DNA of 64,000 nucleotides, from assembly GCA_014859985.1 (NCBI GenBank), contig JACZKN010000092.1, forward strand, positions 8,875-72,874, in the 5' to 3' direction. Source of the DNA: Candidatus Krumholzibacteriia bacterium. GTDB lineage: Bacteria; Krumholzibacteriota; Krumholzibacteriia; LZORAL124-64-63. Each line of letters opens with the position of its first letter. Within the stretch, counting starts at the first letter, position 1. Positions 8,385-16,997 of the stretch are shown one piece after another. The position numbers and the translations under genes are program-made. Below the pieces are notes generated by a model. That model had not been told where the DNA came from and did no database searches. It saw only the letters and a list, made by a program, of their open reading frames with translations.

Positions 8385-11242
8385 TCGACTCTGAACACCT
8401 TCATCACCTCGTCACCGAGATGGTTGATCACCTTCACTGCGATTCTGCCACCTGCAGGCTTGTCGAATGGACGCGATGTATCGCTATGCAAACTCTCCCA
8501 GGCATCCTCGTTGATCTCCGCCTTGAGGGTCGTCTTGAGGCTCTTGTATGGGTCACTCGCGCCGAGAAAGTAGGCGTGGCGAACGAAGAAGCTCTCTCCG
8601 TTGTAGTCGGTGTCGATGAACCAGCATGCGATGCCCTCGGCGCCGTCGCTGCGGACCTCGCCTGTATTCGGGTGGAACACGTCCACGCCGTTGATCCGCA
8701 CTTTGATCTGGCTGTCCTCGGCGTCGTCACTATCGACCGGAAGAACGTCGATATCCGGCTCGCCGAAGATCACGAACAGGTTGCCCTTGCCGGTGTTCTT
8801 CAGGTCGTCGGCCATGTGCAGGTCGGCGTTCATCCGGGCCTTGAGCACCGGGACACGGCCGAGCTTGTCGAACTCCGACGAGTGGGCGTCGTAGTTGAAA
8901 GCGCACGCGATCAACACGTCGAAGCCCGCATCGCCGGCCTCGCGGGCGGCCAGCACCAGATCCTGGCGGCTGACGGTGCCGAATTCCGGGCCGATGAAGA
9001 TGCCCGCTCTACGGGTCTCGTTGCCACCCTTTCCGTCGGAGAACATACCCTCGGCGCAGATGAATGTGCCCGGCCAGCCCTTGATGGAGCTGAAGTTGAT
9101 CTTGTCTTCCTTGTGCGCCTGCTGCACGCCTGCCGTCTTGAGGTTGTCCAGGATCATCTCGACGAAGCCATCACCATCTGCCACCGGCTGCGGGCCAGCC
9201 TGCTGCGGATCGATCAGCTCGTCGTTTTCATCCACGTCCATCACGCGGTGTGGGCTGAGCGATTCGACGGTGAATGGCCCGGCCACGCGGACTTTGCTGC
9301 GATCCTCGTAGGGTTTGTCGAAGAGGAACTCGAAGTCGGCCTTGGCAGCGATGGAGGCGTCAATCTTCCGCTGGCGCGCGATGCGAGCCTTCCACCAATC
9401 GCTGTGGAGCTTCTTTGTTGTGTCCGGCCATTTCGTGTCAGCCTCGCGTGGAATCTCCCAATCCTCCCACTTGGTCTTCATCGCGGCGTTCAGCGTCTGG
9501 CGTTGTGGCTCGAGCGCCTCCTGCCACTTCTCCCAAATGACGTCGATCTCGGCATTGTTGGCAATCGACTTGAGAGTAATGTGCGGGACACGCTCGTAAA
9601 CGAAGCCGTGGCGGATGTTGCCATAAACTCGTTGGGTGCTCGGTGTTGTATGGGTAAGCTCAGCTTCCTTGAGCTGGCCGTCCATGGAGTCAGCGAGTAT
9701 GTAGTAAGGATAACGGGCGCCCATGATGCGAGCGCGAGCAAGAGCTAAGGCCACCCGAGAGGTGTCAATCGTTATCCAGCGGCGGCCCCACTGCTCCGCA
9801 ATCGCCGCTGTAGTCCCTGCGCCACAAGTTGGATCCAGAACGAGGTCGCCTGGGTCCGTTGCCATAAGGACGCAGCGTTGAATTACCTTCTCATTGGTCT
9901 GCACCACATACATTTTGCGGTCGCTTGTGAACCCGGCCACGCCCGTATCTGTCCAGACGTTAGTGCGGGGCATTACGGCGAAGTCGTCAAAGTAACGTTT
10001 GTATCTCAAGCTGTTGCCAACGACCAATAATCGATTTGCCTTGCGCAAGCGGTGCATTCCAACTGTGGAAGTGGACCAGTACCGATGACCGCTCCGAAAC
10101 TCTTTGCCGAACGCCGAGATCGGCTCCGAGAGACTTTCGTGTGACGACGTGAGGTCGCTAGCCGCAAACACCCGTACGTTGTCGCTGGGGTCTGGGTCAA
10201 CAAGGTCACTCAAACTGAGTCGCTTGGTTTGACCGTCTTGGAGCTCGGCATAGTTGTATCCTTTGGAACCCGTCCCCCCGAGTTCTTTCAATTCGACGGA
10301 GTTGCGATACTTCACGCGCTCAGAATCTTTAGCGTACCAGAGAATTGTGTCATTCACTTGGGGCAAGAGTCCTCGACCTTGGGTGCTAGTCGTGACGTAG
10401 TGTATGGTGGCGCAACAATTCTCATCGCCGAACACTTCATCAAGTAGCGCCCTCACGCGATGCGTGTGCTCATCGCCGATCTGGACGAAGATCGATCCCG
10501 TTTCTGTCAGCAAGTCACGTGCGACAGTCAGGCGGTCACGGAGGTAGGTTAGGTACGAGTGAATACCATCCCGCCAAGTGTCGCGGAAGGCCTTGACCTG
10601 TTCTGGCTCGCGGGTGATGTGCTCGACGTTGCCGTCCTTGACATCGCGGCTGGTGGTGGACCACTGAAAATTGGAGTTGAACTTGATACCGTACGGCGGG
10701 TCGATGTAGATGCACTGCACCTGCCCGCGTAGACCTTCGCGTTCGGTCAGGGAGGCCATCACCTGGAGCGAATCGCCCAGGATCATGCGGTTGGTCCAGT
10801 TGGCGTCGTGCTGGTAGAACTCAGTGCGAGCGTTCTCGTTGGGAAGACCGTTGAAATCGGCGAACAGATCGGGAAACAGGCTAGGCGCGGCATTCTCGGC
10901 TTCCTCGTGCTCCTGTTGCTGAGTGCGGCGCATCAGGTCATCGATCAGCACCTTGGGGTGGACCTTCTCCTGGATGTACAGCGGCGGTGCGTAGACGATG
11001 AGGTCCGACCAGTCCTGCTCATCCTTGCCCCGCCAAACAAGCTGCGGATCTAGATCGCGGTTGCGCGCAGATTTCTCCTCGTCCAGCCCGCCCGCACCCC
11101 GTTCGTAGGTTACCTCGATGGGTCGAGCGTGGTGCTCCGGCACGACAGACTCGAGCTCGGCGGTAGGGATATTCTTGCGCGACGCTTCCTCGTGAGTCAG
11201 CGTTTCGACCGTCTTCCGCTTCTTGCTTACTCGCTTCGCCAT
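8381..11242 (-). CDS. type III-like site-specific DNA methyltransferase (Mod)
   Basis: This 953-residue protein is a beta-class amino-methyltransferase: the catalytic motif IV DPPYGIKF at residues 181-188 comes before the AdoMet-binding motif I 'LDPTCGAGTTAA', followed by 'WITIDTSRVALALAR'. DPPY implies N6-adenine or N4-cytosine methylation. The long C-terminal half (~430 residues) is larger than in classical Mod subunits. It probably contributes target recognition or contacts with the restriction partner. It starts 11 bases after the restriction gene stop and its own stop overlaps the helicase start. Together they form a compact operon whose methyltransferase marks self DNA. Confidence 0.9.
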   Translation of the reverse strand: MAKRVSKKRKTVETLTHEEASRKNIPTAELESVVPEHHARPIEVTYERGAGGLDEEKSARNRDLDPQLVWRGKDEQDWSDLIVYAPPLYIQEKVHPKVLIDDLMRRTQQQEHEEAENAAPSLFPDLFADFNGLPNENARTEFYQHDANWTNRMILGDSLQVMASLTEREGLRGQVQCIYIDPPYGIKFNSNFQWSTTSRDVKDGNVEHITREPEQVKAFRDTWRDGIHSYLTYLRDRLTVARDLLTETGSIFVQIGDEHTHRVRALLDEVFGDENCCATIHYVTTSTQGRGLLPQVNDTILWYAKDSERVKYRNSVELKELGGTGSKGYNYAELQDGQTKRLSLSDLVDPDPSDNVRVFAASDLTSSHESLSEPISAFGKEFRSGHRYWSTSTVGMHRLRKANRLLVVGNSLRYKRYFDDFAVMPRTNVWTDTGVAGFTSDRKMYVVQTNEKVIQRCVLMATDPGDLVLDPTCGAGTTAAIAEQWGRRWITIDTSRVALALARARIMGARYPYYILADSMDGQLKEAELTHTTPSTQRVYGNIRHGFVYERVPHITLKSIANNAEIDVIWEKWQEALEPQRQTLNAAMKTKWEDWEIPREADTKWPDTTKKLHSDWWKARIARQRKIDASIAAKADFEFLFDKPYEDRSKVRVAGPFTVESLSPHRVMDVDENDELIDPQQAGPQPVADGDGFVEMILDNLKTAGVQQAHKEDKINFSSIKGWPGTFICAEGMFSDGKGGNETRRAGIFIGPEFGTVSRQDLVLAAREAGDAGFDVLIACAFNYDAHSSEFDKLGRVPVLKARMNADLHMADDLKNTGKGNLFVIFGEPDIDVLPVDSDDAEDSQIKVRINGVDVFHPNTGEVRSDGAEGIACWFIDTDYNGESFFVRHAYFLGASDPYKSLKTTLKAEINEDAWESLHSDTSRPFDKPAGGRIAVKVINHLGDEVMKVFRVE

Positions 11243-11253
11243 TATGAAATCCT

Positions 11254-14200
11254 TTAGGCCGTCTGATTGGTTACGGAGTCGATCATCCTGTTGAACTCGG
11301 CCTCGACTCTGGCCTCGAAATCGCTGCCGATCTGGTAGACGTCAGCGAACTCTGCAAACGCCCATCGGCCGTAGGTGCCAAGGTTATTCACTCCAGGTAC
11401 CCAGTAGACGTCCATCGTAGACTTCTTCTCCTTGGCGTCTTCGCCGCGATATCCCTTGATCTCCACGACCAAGTGTAGCGGATCATCTTCTCCGCGTCCG
11501 TCGTCAACCAGGACGATGAAGTCGGGGATGTACGTTCGCATCTGGGAGCCGAAACGATACGGCACTTCCATCCCGAGGTTGTGATTTTTGACGTACGACC
11601 GAACGCAAGGATGCGCCTCCGCCACGCGGCAGAACTCCGCCTCCCAGTCGCTATCCAGAATGACCCAGTTGATGTGGCAACGTCTGGAATCCGTCTGCCA
11701 CCGGTCTCTTTTCGATGTGTTGAAGTTCACAAATGAAGTCGAACCCGTCGGGTTATACGGATCAAGCACGGCCTTGATCGGCCGCTCGCCGATGAGCGAG
11801 CGGGTGATACCGGCTGTGATCCGCTCGCAGGCCATGTCTGCCAATTCCTGGTACATCAGTAATGCCGGGTAGGTGTCCCCTTTGCACTCGAGGCAGCTTT
11901 CCAGCCACTGCTTCGTTATGCGCTTTAGCTGCCCGAATAAATGAAGCTTTGGCTCCTCACCAGGATCTCGCCACTTCGTGTAAAGCAGCCGCTTCGTGAC
12001 GTGGAACAGCAACGTTGAGCGGCGCATGTCCCCAAGGTGCTCGAGGCTCAAATCGACGTCTTCGCCAATGATTCCCGCGTTCTTCGTGATCGATGGGCCA
12101 ACGATATCGGGCGTCAGTACTAGAACCGAATCGTCGTTGAATTCAGCCGACAGCCTCTCTTCCGGCAACTCCACACGATAGCCATCCACTCGGGGAAAGC
12201 GGATCTCCAAGGAGTCGCGCTCTGGCCGTACAGCTTTGACTTGCACGGTTTCCCGCGGGGGCTGAGGCGGCGCTACTACCGGCTTAGCAGTGAAGTCGAA
12301 CGGTACGCCGAGAACGTCGGCATATTCGACGTTGAAGAGATTCTCTTCGTTCAGGTCATAGGATTGCCTGCGAAGAGCACGGCCGATGACCTGCTCACAT
12401 AGCAACTGCGTGCCGAACGCTCGCACACCCAGAACGTGTGTGACGGTGTTGGCGTCCCAACCCTCGGTCAGCATGGAGACCGACACCACGCAGCGGATCG
12501 ATTCTCCCAGACGGTCTGGCTTCCCGACCGTGTTCATCACTTCTCGGAGCAGGTCTTGGTCTGTGAGGTTTTCGGCCTGCCGGAGGTCACCTGTTCGCTC
12601 GACGATCTCTCGACGAAAGCGATCGATCTCGTCTGAGGCGAGATCTCGGAAATTCTTGTCCAGGGCATCCCCAGATTCGAGTTGTTCGCTGTCGATCAGC
12701 AAAGTCCGTGGGCGACCCAGTGGATTGCCATGGTCGTCAAAGTTTCGAAAGAGCTCCAGCCGGCCATTCTCGAGCGTTGTCGAACCGTCCTCGTTCTCTC
12801 TCTGGAAGCCAGAGATATAGTCGTACACCAGCTTCGAGGTCGAAGTGTTGTTGCAGACGACAATGAAGCATGGCGGGACCTTGATGGATGCCTTCTGCCA
12901 TAGTTCGTATGTCTTTTCATAGTGGCCATAGAGGGCTTCAAGTGCTGTCTGCAACTCAACAGGGATGCTGAGTGGGTCAAGCGTCTTCCCTTTGCCGCGC
13001 CCCTTCTTTGGCATCCGCTTCCCGATATGCTCCCAAAGGTTCCGGAACTTCGGCATCTCCTCGCCTGGAATGTTGTCGGCGACCGGAACGCGAGGAAGTT
13101 TGACGATGCCGCATTCGATGGCATCCATGAGCGAGAAGTCGCACATCGTCCAAGGGAAAAGGGTGCCTTCGGCGTAGCCGGAACCTCGCAGGAAGAACGG
13201 GGTCGCCGATAGATCGAAGACCTGGGCGAGGCCAAGCTTCCGGTTAATGGCTTCCAGACCCGAAATCCACACCCTTGCGGCTTCGTTGTTCTTTTCCGCT
13301 TCCTTGCGGTCGTCCCCCTTGAGGTCTCCCTCGTCATCGTTGACCTGCTTCTCGCGATAGCAGTGATGGCCTTCGTCATTGAGCGCCAAGACGTTTTTCA
13401 TGCCCATCAAGTCGGGCATGACTCGCTGAAGCATCTGCCCTTCCGATTCAAGGGTACTCAACTCCTCGCCACGTCCCTGAAGCAGTGAGCGACCGCCCTT
13501 CGACAGATCCAGCCGTTCCCGCAGCTTGAACGAGTGGAAGTTCGTAATGACGATCTTGGCGCGATCGAGATCGGCCAACATGTCGTTGGGTACGAGTTCG
13601 CGACTCTGGTAGTAGCTGTCGGGATCGTTGGGCAACAAGACGCGTAGGCGGTCACGGATCGTGATTCCCGGTGCGACGACAACGAAACCACGCGTGAACT
13701 TCTTGCTGGTTGGCCTCCGCACTGCGTTGATTGTCTGCCAAGCGATGATCATCGCCATGACCGTGGTCTTCCCTGCACCAGTCGCCAGCTTGAGCGCCAA
13801 CCGTAACAGCTCAGGATTGGCCTGTTCGTTCGCAGCCTTAAGATGATCAACGAGCTGGCGCCCTGTCTTGCCAGACTTCGGCGCGACCTCCCAAAGCCAA
13901 ATAGCGGTCTCGACGGCTTCCAACTGGCAGAAAAACGGACGAAAGGAGGCGAACTTATGGTGCCGCCAATGTTGGAGGAGCCGAGCTGTCTCCGGCGTCA
14001 CCTGCCATTGACTGGAGTTGGGCAGCGCTCTCCAACGATCGACTTCCCTGCGAACAGCATTGATGATCGGTGTCGGGTCATATTGCTGTTCTTGGGTCGA
14101 GAGCCCTTTGCCCTCATTGAAGACGATCTCTTGCTGCGTCTTCTTCTTGTGCTTCCGAGGCTTGGGAATAGGCGTTATCAGCTGGCAAGGCCGACGACGA

Positions 14201-14307
14201 TCGACAACTTTCTGGGTCGGTTGGCCGTTCTCATCAAGCTCCCAATGACGAATGGGGTAGTCGTATGGAGAATTGAGGATTGGATGCTTGAAGAACTCGT
14301 GATCCAT
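11254..14307 (-). CDS. restriction endonuclease, DEAD/DEAH helicase plus PD-(D/E)XK nuclease (Res, BPTD_3080-like)
   Basis: The start is set at MDHEFFKHPILNSP (ATG 14,307), because sequence upstream overlaps the regulator gene and is not conserved-looking; the product is 1,017 residues. Walker A GAGKTT is at residues 177-182, the DExH box reads LNDEGHHCY, and the later helicase motif is 'QVIGRALRRQSYD'. Near the C-terminus IPDFIVLV ... HLVVEIKGY gives the PD-(D/E)XK nuclease core. Domain order matches the Res subunit of type III-like systems. It follows the AlpA-like regulator by 11 bases and precedes Mod by 11 bases. Confidence 0.9.
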   Translation of the reverse strand: MDHEFFKHPILNSPYDYPIRHWELDENGQPTQKVVDRRRPCQLITPIPKPRKHKKKTQQEIVFNEGKGLSTQEQQYDPTPIINAVRREVDRWRALPNSSQWQVTPETARLLQHWRHHKFASFRPFFCQLEAVETAIWLWEVAPKSGKTGRQLVDHLKAANEQANPELLRLALKLATGAGKTTVMAMIIAWQTINAVRRPTSKKFTRGFVVVAPGITIRDRLRVLLPNDPDSYYQSRELVPNDMLADLDRAKIVITNFHSFKLRERLDLSKGGRSLLQGRGEELSTLESEGQMLQRVMPDLMGMKNVLALNDEGHHCYREKQVNDDEGDLKGDDRKEAEKNNEAARVWISGLEAINRKLGLAQVFDLSATPFFLRGSGYAEGTLFPWTMCDFSLMDAIECGIVKLPRVPVADNIPGEEMPKFRNLWEHIGKRMPKKGRGKGKTLDPLSIPVELQTALEALYGHYEKTYELWQKASIKVPPCFIVVCNNTSTSKLVYDYISGFQRENEDGSTTLENGRLELFRNFDDHGNPLGRPRTLLIDSEQLESGDALDKNFRDLASDEIDRFRREIVERTGDLRQAENLTDQDLLREVMNTVGKPDRLGESIRCVVSVSMLTEGWDANTVTHVLGVRAFGTQLLCEQVIGRALRRQSYDLNEENLFNVEYADVLGVPFDFTAKPVVAPPQPPRETVQVKAVRPERDSLEIRFPRVDGYRVELPEERLSAEFNDDSVLVLTPDIVGPSITKNAGIIGEDVDLSLEHLGDMRRSTLLFHVTKRLLYTKWRDPGEEPKLHLFGQLKRITKQWLESCLECKGDTYPALLMYQELADMACERITAGITRSLIGERPIKAVLDPYNPTGSTSFVNFNTSKRDRWQTDSRRCHINWVILDSDWEAEFCRVAEAHPCVRSYVKNHNLGMEVPYRFGSQMRTYIPDFIVLVDDGRGEDDPLHLVVEIKGYRGEDAKEKKSTMDVYWVPGVNNLGTYGRWAFAEFADVYQIGSDFEARVEAEFNRMIDSVTNQTA

Positions 14308-14318
14308 TGGGGGCGTCC

Positions 14319-14507
14319 TTAGGCTTTCTGATTGCGATTCTGACTGAGCCACTTGTCGATCGCAGTTTTGTGGAAACGCCAGTGGCGGCCGATCTTCTGA
14401 CCGGGTACGTCCCCCCGGCGCGCCAGGTGATAGAGCGTCGATTTCGGTAGCTTCAGGTATTCGGCCAGCTGGTCGATGGTTAGCACCATATCTCGCGGTT
14501 CTTTCAT
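14319..14507 (-). CDS. AlpA/excisionase-type helix-turn-helix protein
   Basis: ATG 14,507 is preceded by GGCGAGGTG at suitable spacing; an earlier ATG at 14,540 lacks one. The 62-residue product is a MerR/excisionase-like winged helix: VLTIDQLAEYLKLPKSTLYH, then a GDVPGQKIGRHWRF wing and a short helix. Proteins like this control adjacent restriction or mobile genes or act as recombination directionality factors. It heads the leftward Res-Mod-helicase operon, so operon control is likely. A role in excision of the element is the alternative. Confidence 0.85.
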   Translation of the reverse strand: MKEPRDMVLTIDQLAEYLKLPKSTLYHLARRGDVPGQKIGRHWRFHKTAIDKWLSQNRNQKA

Positions 14508-14565
14508 CAGTAACACCTCGCCGTGCAAGGCGAAGCGCATTGCACAGTCGGAATGAGTGCAGGAG

Positions 14566-14595
14566 ATAGTAGGCGTCGCTGGCAGTTGCTGTCAA
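14566..14595 (-). promoter_or_regulatory. sigma-70-type promoter for the restriction operon
   Basis: On the minus strand TTGACA (14,595-14,590) is separated by 18 bases from TACTAT (14,571-14,566). It lies about 60 bases upstream of the regulator ATG at 14,507, in the right place to drive the HTH-Res-Mod-helicase series. The -35 is consensus; the -10 matches four of six. Confidence 0.55.
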
Positions 14596-14786
14596 TTGTT
14601 GTTGGATATCAGCCAGCAATGGCCACAGCAAGACGATTAACGCGTTTTACGTCACCGCATTAAGTCAGGAAGATGGAGATAGGGAAGCGCAGACAGAAGG
14701 TGATGGAGGGTCTCCTCTACTCCTCCGGCGCTGCCTCAATCATCTCGGTTGCGGCAGAACGCAGCCCAATCGACTTGGGACACTGC

Positions 14787-15188
14787 CTATTTCTTCTGAA
14801 ATGTGCTCACCACTCCCGGAAGGATCTTCTCCGCCGATCGTCCGATCACGTACCCACCAAGACCGATCTCGACGATGTCCCAGAGCTTCAGGACCTCAGC
14901 CTCGCCCAGGTTCGGGGCCGACCACCCGAGCCACCGAGCCACGATCAACCCGACGAAGACCAGCATCGTGATCGGCCGCCAGGTCCGCTGGAGCCAACTC
15001 TGGCCCTGCGCCTCGGCCTTGACGACCTCGGCGGCCGCCCGTTCGATCTCCGAAGTCCGCTCCAGGACGGCCGCCTGCAGCGCCTGCTGCAGTTCGATCC
15101 GCTTCAGTTCCTGCTCCGGGTCCGGGAAGATGCGGTCGGCGACTCCGCCGGCGACCTTCCCCAGAATGCCAAGGATCTCTCCAACCAT
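14787..15188 (-). CDS. phage holin-like protein
   Basis: The 133-residue product has an N-terminal amphipathic region, a long charged helix rich in Glu/Ala (about 25-65), then hydrophobic PITMLVFVGLIVARWLGW and a final weaker hydrophobic segment (IVEIGLGGYVIG). This pattern fits the small holins found with gene-transfer-agent and siphophage lysis cassettes (3TM-holin family). It would permeabilise the inner membrane for the adjacent endolysin, whose stop lies 12 bases upstream. It is the last gene of the leftward phage unit. Confidence 0.65.
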   Translation of the reverse strand: MVGEILGILGKVAGGVADRIFPDPEQELKRIELQQALQAAVLERTSEIERAAAEVVKAEAQGQSWLQRTWRPITMLVFVGLIVARWLGWSAPNLGEAEVLKLWDIVEIGLGGYVIGRSAEKILPGVVSTFQKK

Positions 15189-15200
15189 TGCTCTCTCCTC

Positions 15201-15695
15201 TCAGGCATAGGCCCGGTTCAGCCACCCGCCCTGGAACACGATCTGATCCGCGCTTCGGGCCACCCGAAGCCGGTATTCACCGGCGGCCTCAGACCTCAGG
15301 GCCGCCATCAATGCCTTCTGGTCGGCTTGCTCCGCCGCCCCGCAGGTCTCGGTACCCAGAAGCCCGTCGATCACGACCCGCAGACCGCAGGCCTGCAAGG
15401 CACGCTGGAGGCAGGTCACCGCCGTCTTGTTGCCGAGGTTGACGGCCAGATCGAACACCTTGACGGCGATCGCCTCGGGCAGGAACTCGTAGCGATGCCC
15501 CCGCCAGTAGCGCTCCCAGTAGACTTCGATCGCCTGCTCTCGGGTGAGGCTCGCCACGTCCAGGTCCGGGTTCCAACGCTTGGCGATCCCGAACTTGGTC
15601 GGCCCGCCCCGATCGACAGGGTTGTCGGTGTAGGTGTCACCCTCGTGCTCGAGGACTACCTCGATCGCCCGATCAAAGAGTTCTCTGCGGTTCAC
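15201..15695 (-). CDS. endolysin, glycoside hydrolase family 108
   Basis: The 164-residue protein starts RELFDRAIEVVLEHEGDTY, with the family Glu in 'EHEG' (Glu18) as catalytic acid. It continues with NPVDRGGPTKFGIA and a C-terminal region like the family's peptidoglycan-binding part ('LQRALQACGL'). GH108 enzymes cut the glycan strand of peptidoglycan as lysozymes. There is no signal peptide, so export would depend on the holin next door. Length is typical of the family. Confidence 0.9.
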   Translation of the reverse strand: MNRRELFDRAIEVVLEHEGDTYTDNPVDRGGPTKFGIAKRWNPDLDVASLTREQAIEVYWERYWRGHRYEFLPEAIAVKVFDLAVNLGNKTAVTCLQRALQACGLRVVIDGLLGTETCGAAEQADQKALMAALRSEAAGEYRLRVARSADQIVFQGGWLNRAYA

Positions 15696-15696
15696 G

Positions 15697-16056
15697 TCAG
15701 GCCTCCCTTCGGGCCAGCTCGAGGCGCAGCGCCCCGAGGATGTCGCACAACCGCTGGCTGCGGTCCTTCATGTCCGTCTCGATCTCCTTCTGGGTCTCGT
15801 TGAGCCGCTCCATCCCGCTGCGGATCTGGATCAGGACCTCATGGACGTCGTCCAGCGAGTGCCGTCCAGGGGCCAGCGGGCAGACGACCTTGAGCTCCTC
15901 GAAGGCGACCTTCGTCCCATTGCTCCCATTGCGCCTCCACAGCTGATTTCGGGCGAGGTCGACGGTCTGGATGGCCAGCTTCACGGCCAGCATCGTCGCC
16001 ATCAGCCCGAGCCCGCCAAGCCCCAAGCTGCGCGCTACTTCCAACGTCAGTTCCAT
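15697..16056 (-). CDS. small membrane protein with coiled coil, spanin-like
   Basis: ATG 16,056 has an AAAGG site 6 bases upstream; the earlier in-frame ATG would overlap the neighbouring gene. The 119-residue product has an N-terminal hydrophobic segment (LGLGGLGLMATMLAVKLAI) and a helical tail from 'LIQIRSGMERLNETQKEIE'. One membrane anchor plus coiled coil next to endolysin and holin suggests an inner-membrane spanin-type or other lysis accessory role. No sequence family is recognised. Confidence 0.55.
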   Translation of the reverse strand: MELTLEVARSLGLGGLGLMATMLAVKLAIQTVDLARNQLWRRNGSNGTKVAFEELKVVCPLAPGRHSLDDVHEVLIQIRSGMERLNETQKEIETDMKDRSQRLCDILGALRLELARREA

Positions 16057-16066
16057 CGATTGCCTT

Positions 16067-16555
16067 TCAGGACTCGAAGCGCCAGTCAAACGGGGGGTCA
16101 AACTTGCTCGGCTGGACGTATGAGGCGATCAGCGTGAACCATGGCACGCTCAGCCAAGCTTGGGTCAGGGCCTGGAGTTCGACTTCGGCGCGGTAGGTCT
16201 CCCCGACCGTAAGGCTAGGCACGTACACACGGTGGTCCGATGCCGTCGTCCACCCGCTCGTCCCGACGACCACCTCGTCGCTGACTCGGATGATCCGCAT
16301 CCTCGCTCTGGCCTCAGTCAAGGGGGCGTTGAGGAAGGCGTACAGGTACGAGTTCGTGCCAGCAGCCGTGAAGGTGGATTGCGACGTGAGGACGAGTAGA
16401 ACGGGCTCAGAAGCTACAATCCGCGGGGGCAGGATGACGCCTGTCCCATTCGCCCAACCGCCGTTGTGCACTTCTCCGCCGTACTGGGCCCGGGCAGCCA
16501 TGGGGGCCACCGCCACCAGCCAAAGGATGATCACGGTGCAAGATCGAATACGCAT
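16067..16555 (-). CDS. secreted phage-region protein with signal peptide
   Basis: The 162-residue product opens with a classic signal peptide (basic MRIRS, hydrophobic TVIILWLVAVAPMAA, cleavage near RAQ). The mature part is beta-rich, including a stretch 'VYVPSLTVGETYRAEVELQAL', and has no Cys. It sits between lysis genes and portal and follows another signal-peptide gene, so the two may act together outside the membrane. Function is unknown; lysis accessory or lysogenic conversion (moron) are options. Confidence 0.55.
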   Translation of the reverse strand: MRIRSCTVIILWLVAVAPMAARAQYGGEVHNGGWANGTGVILPPRIVASEPVLLVLTSQSTFTAAGTNSYLYAFLNAPLTEARARMRIIRVSDEVVVGTSGWTTASDHRVYVPSLTVGETYRAEVELQALTQAWLSVPWFTLIASYVQPSKFDPPFDWRFES

Positions 16556-16561
16556 TGCAGA

Positions 16562-16939
16562 TCACTCCCACATCATGTCTGCACGGCCATCGCCCGAGAG
16601 AAAGGCTGCGTCCGGGGCATTCGGTTCGAAGATGAAGCGCACGGGCAGACCCTCTCTCAGGGTGAAGACCGAGTCTCCGAGGGCTACCTTCGGTTTGAGT
16701 CGCGACCAGGTATGCGCCGCGTCGTCGAAGACCCAGAACGACATGGTGACCGTCCCCAGGTCGGGCAACGCATACATGTCGAGGATGTGCGCCTTCTTCG
16801 ATCCCACCGGGCCGGTCCCGTAGAAAGGCACCCAGCCGGTGGCTTCGGCAACCGCACCATCCTGCGCAGCCAGGCCCAGCAGAGGAAGCCACATAGCAGC
16901 CACGACCAGCAGCACCAAGCAGATGATCTTCGTTCTCAC
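16562..16939 (-). CDS. secreted phage-region protein with signal peptide
   Basis: The start is GTG 16,939 with GGAGAGG upstream. The 125-residue product has a signal peptide (MRTKIICLVLLVVAAMWLPL, cleavage near LAAQD) and a mature part rich in Phe/Trp and small residues. It ends 6 bases before the next secreted-protein gene. No family recognised. Confidence 0.55.
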   Translation of the reverse strand: MRTKIICLVLLVVAAMWLPLLGLAAQDGAVAEATGWVPFYGTGPVGSKKAHILDMYALPDLGTVTMSFWVFDDAAHTWSRLKPKVALGDSVFTLREGLPVRFIFEPNAPDAAFLSGDGRADMMWE

Positions 16940-16997
16940 GTTCCAACCTCTCCATTCCGCCCCTTATCTGGGGCACCCAGCAGGCCTTGTAGCTCAC

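Noticed and set aside
14308..14631. N-terminal extension of the restriction enzyme
   Set aside because: It overlaps the complete AlpA-like gene in another frame and its promoter; real start is ATG 14,307.
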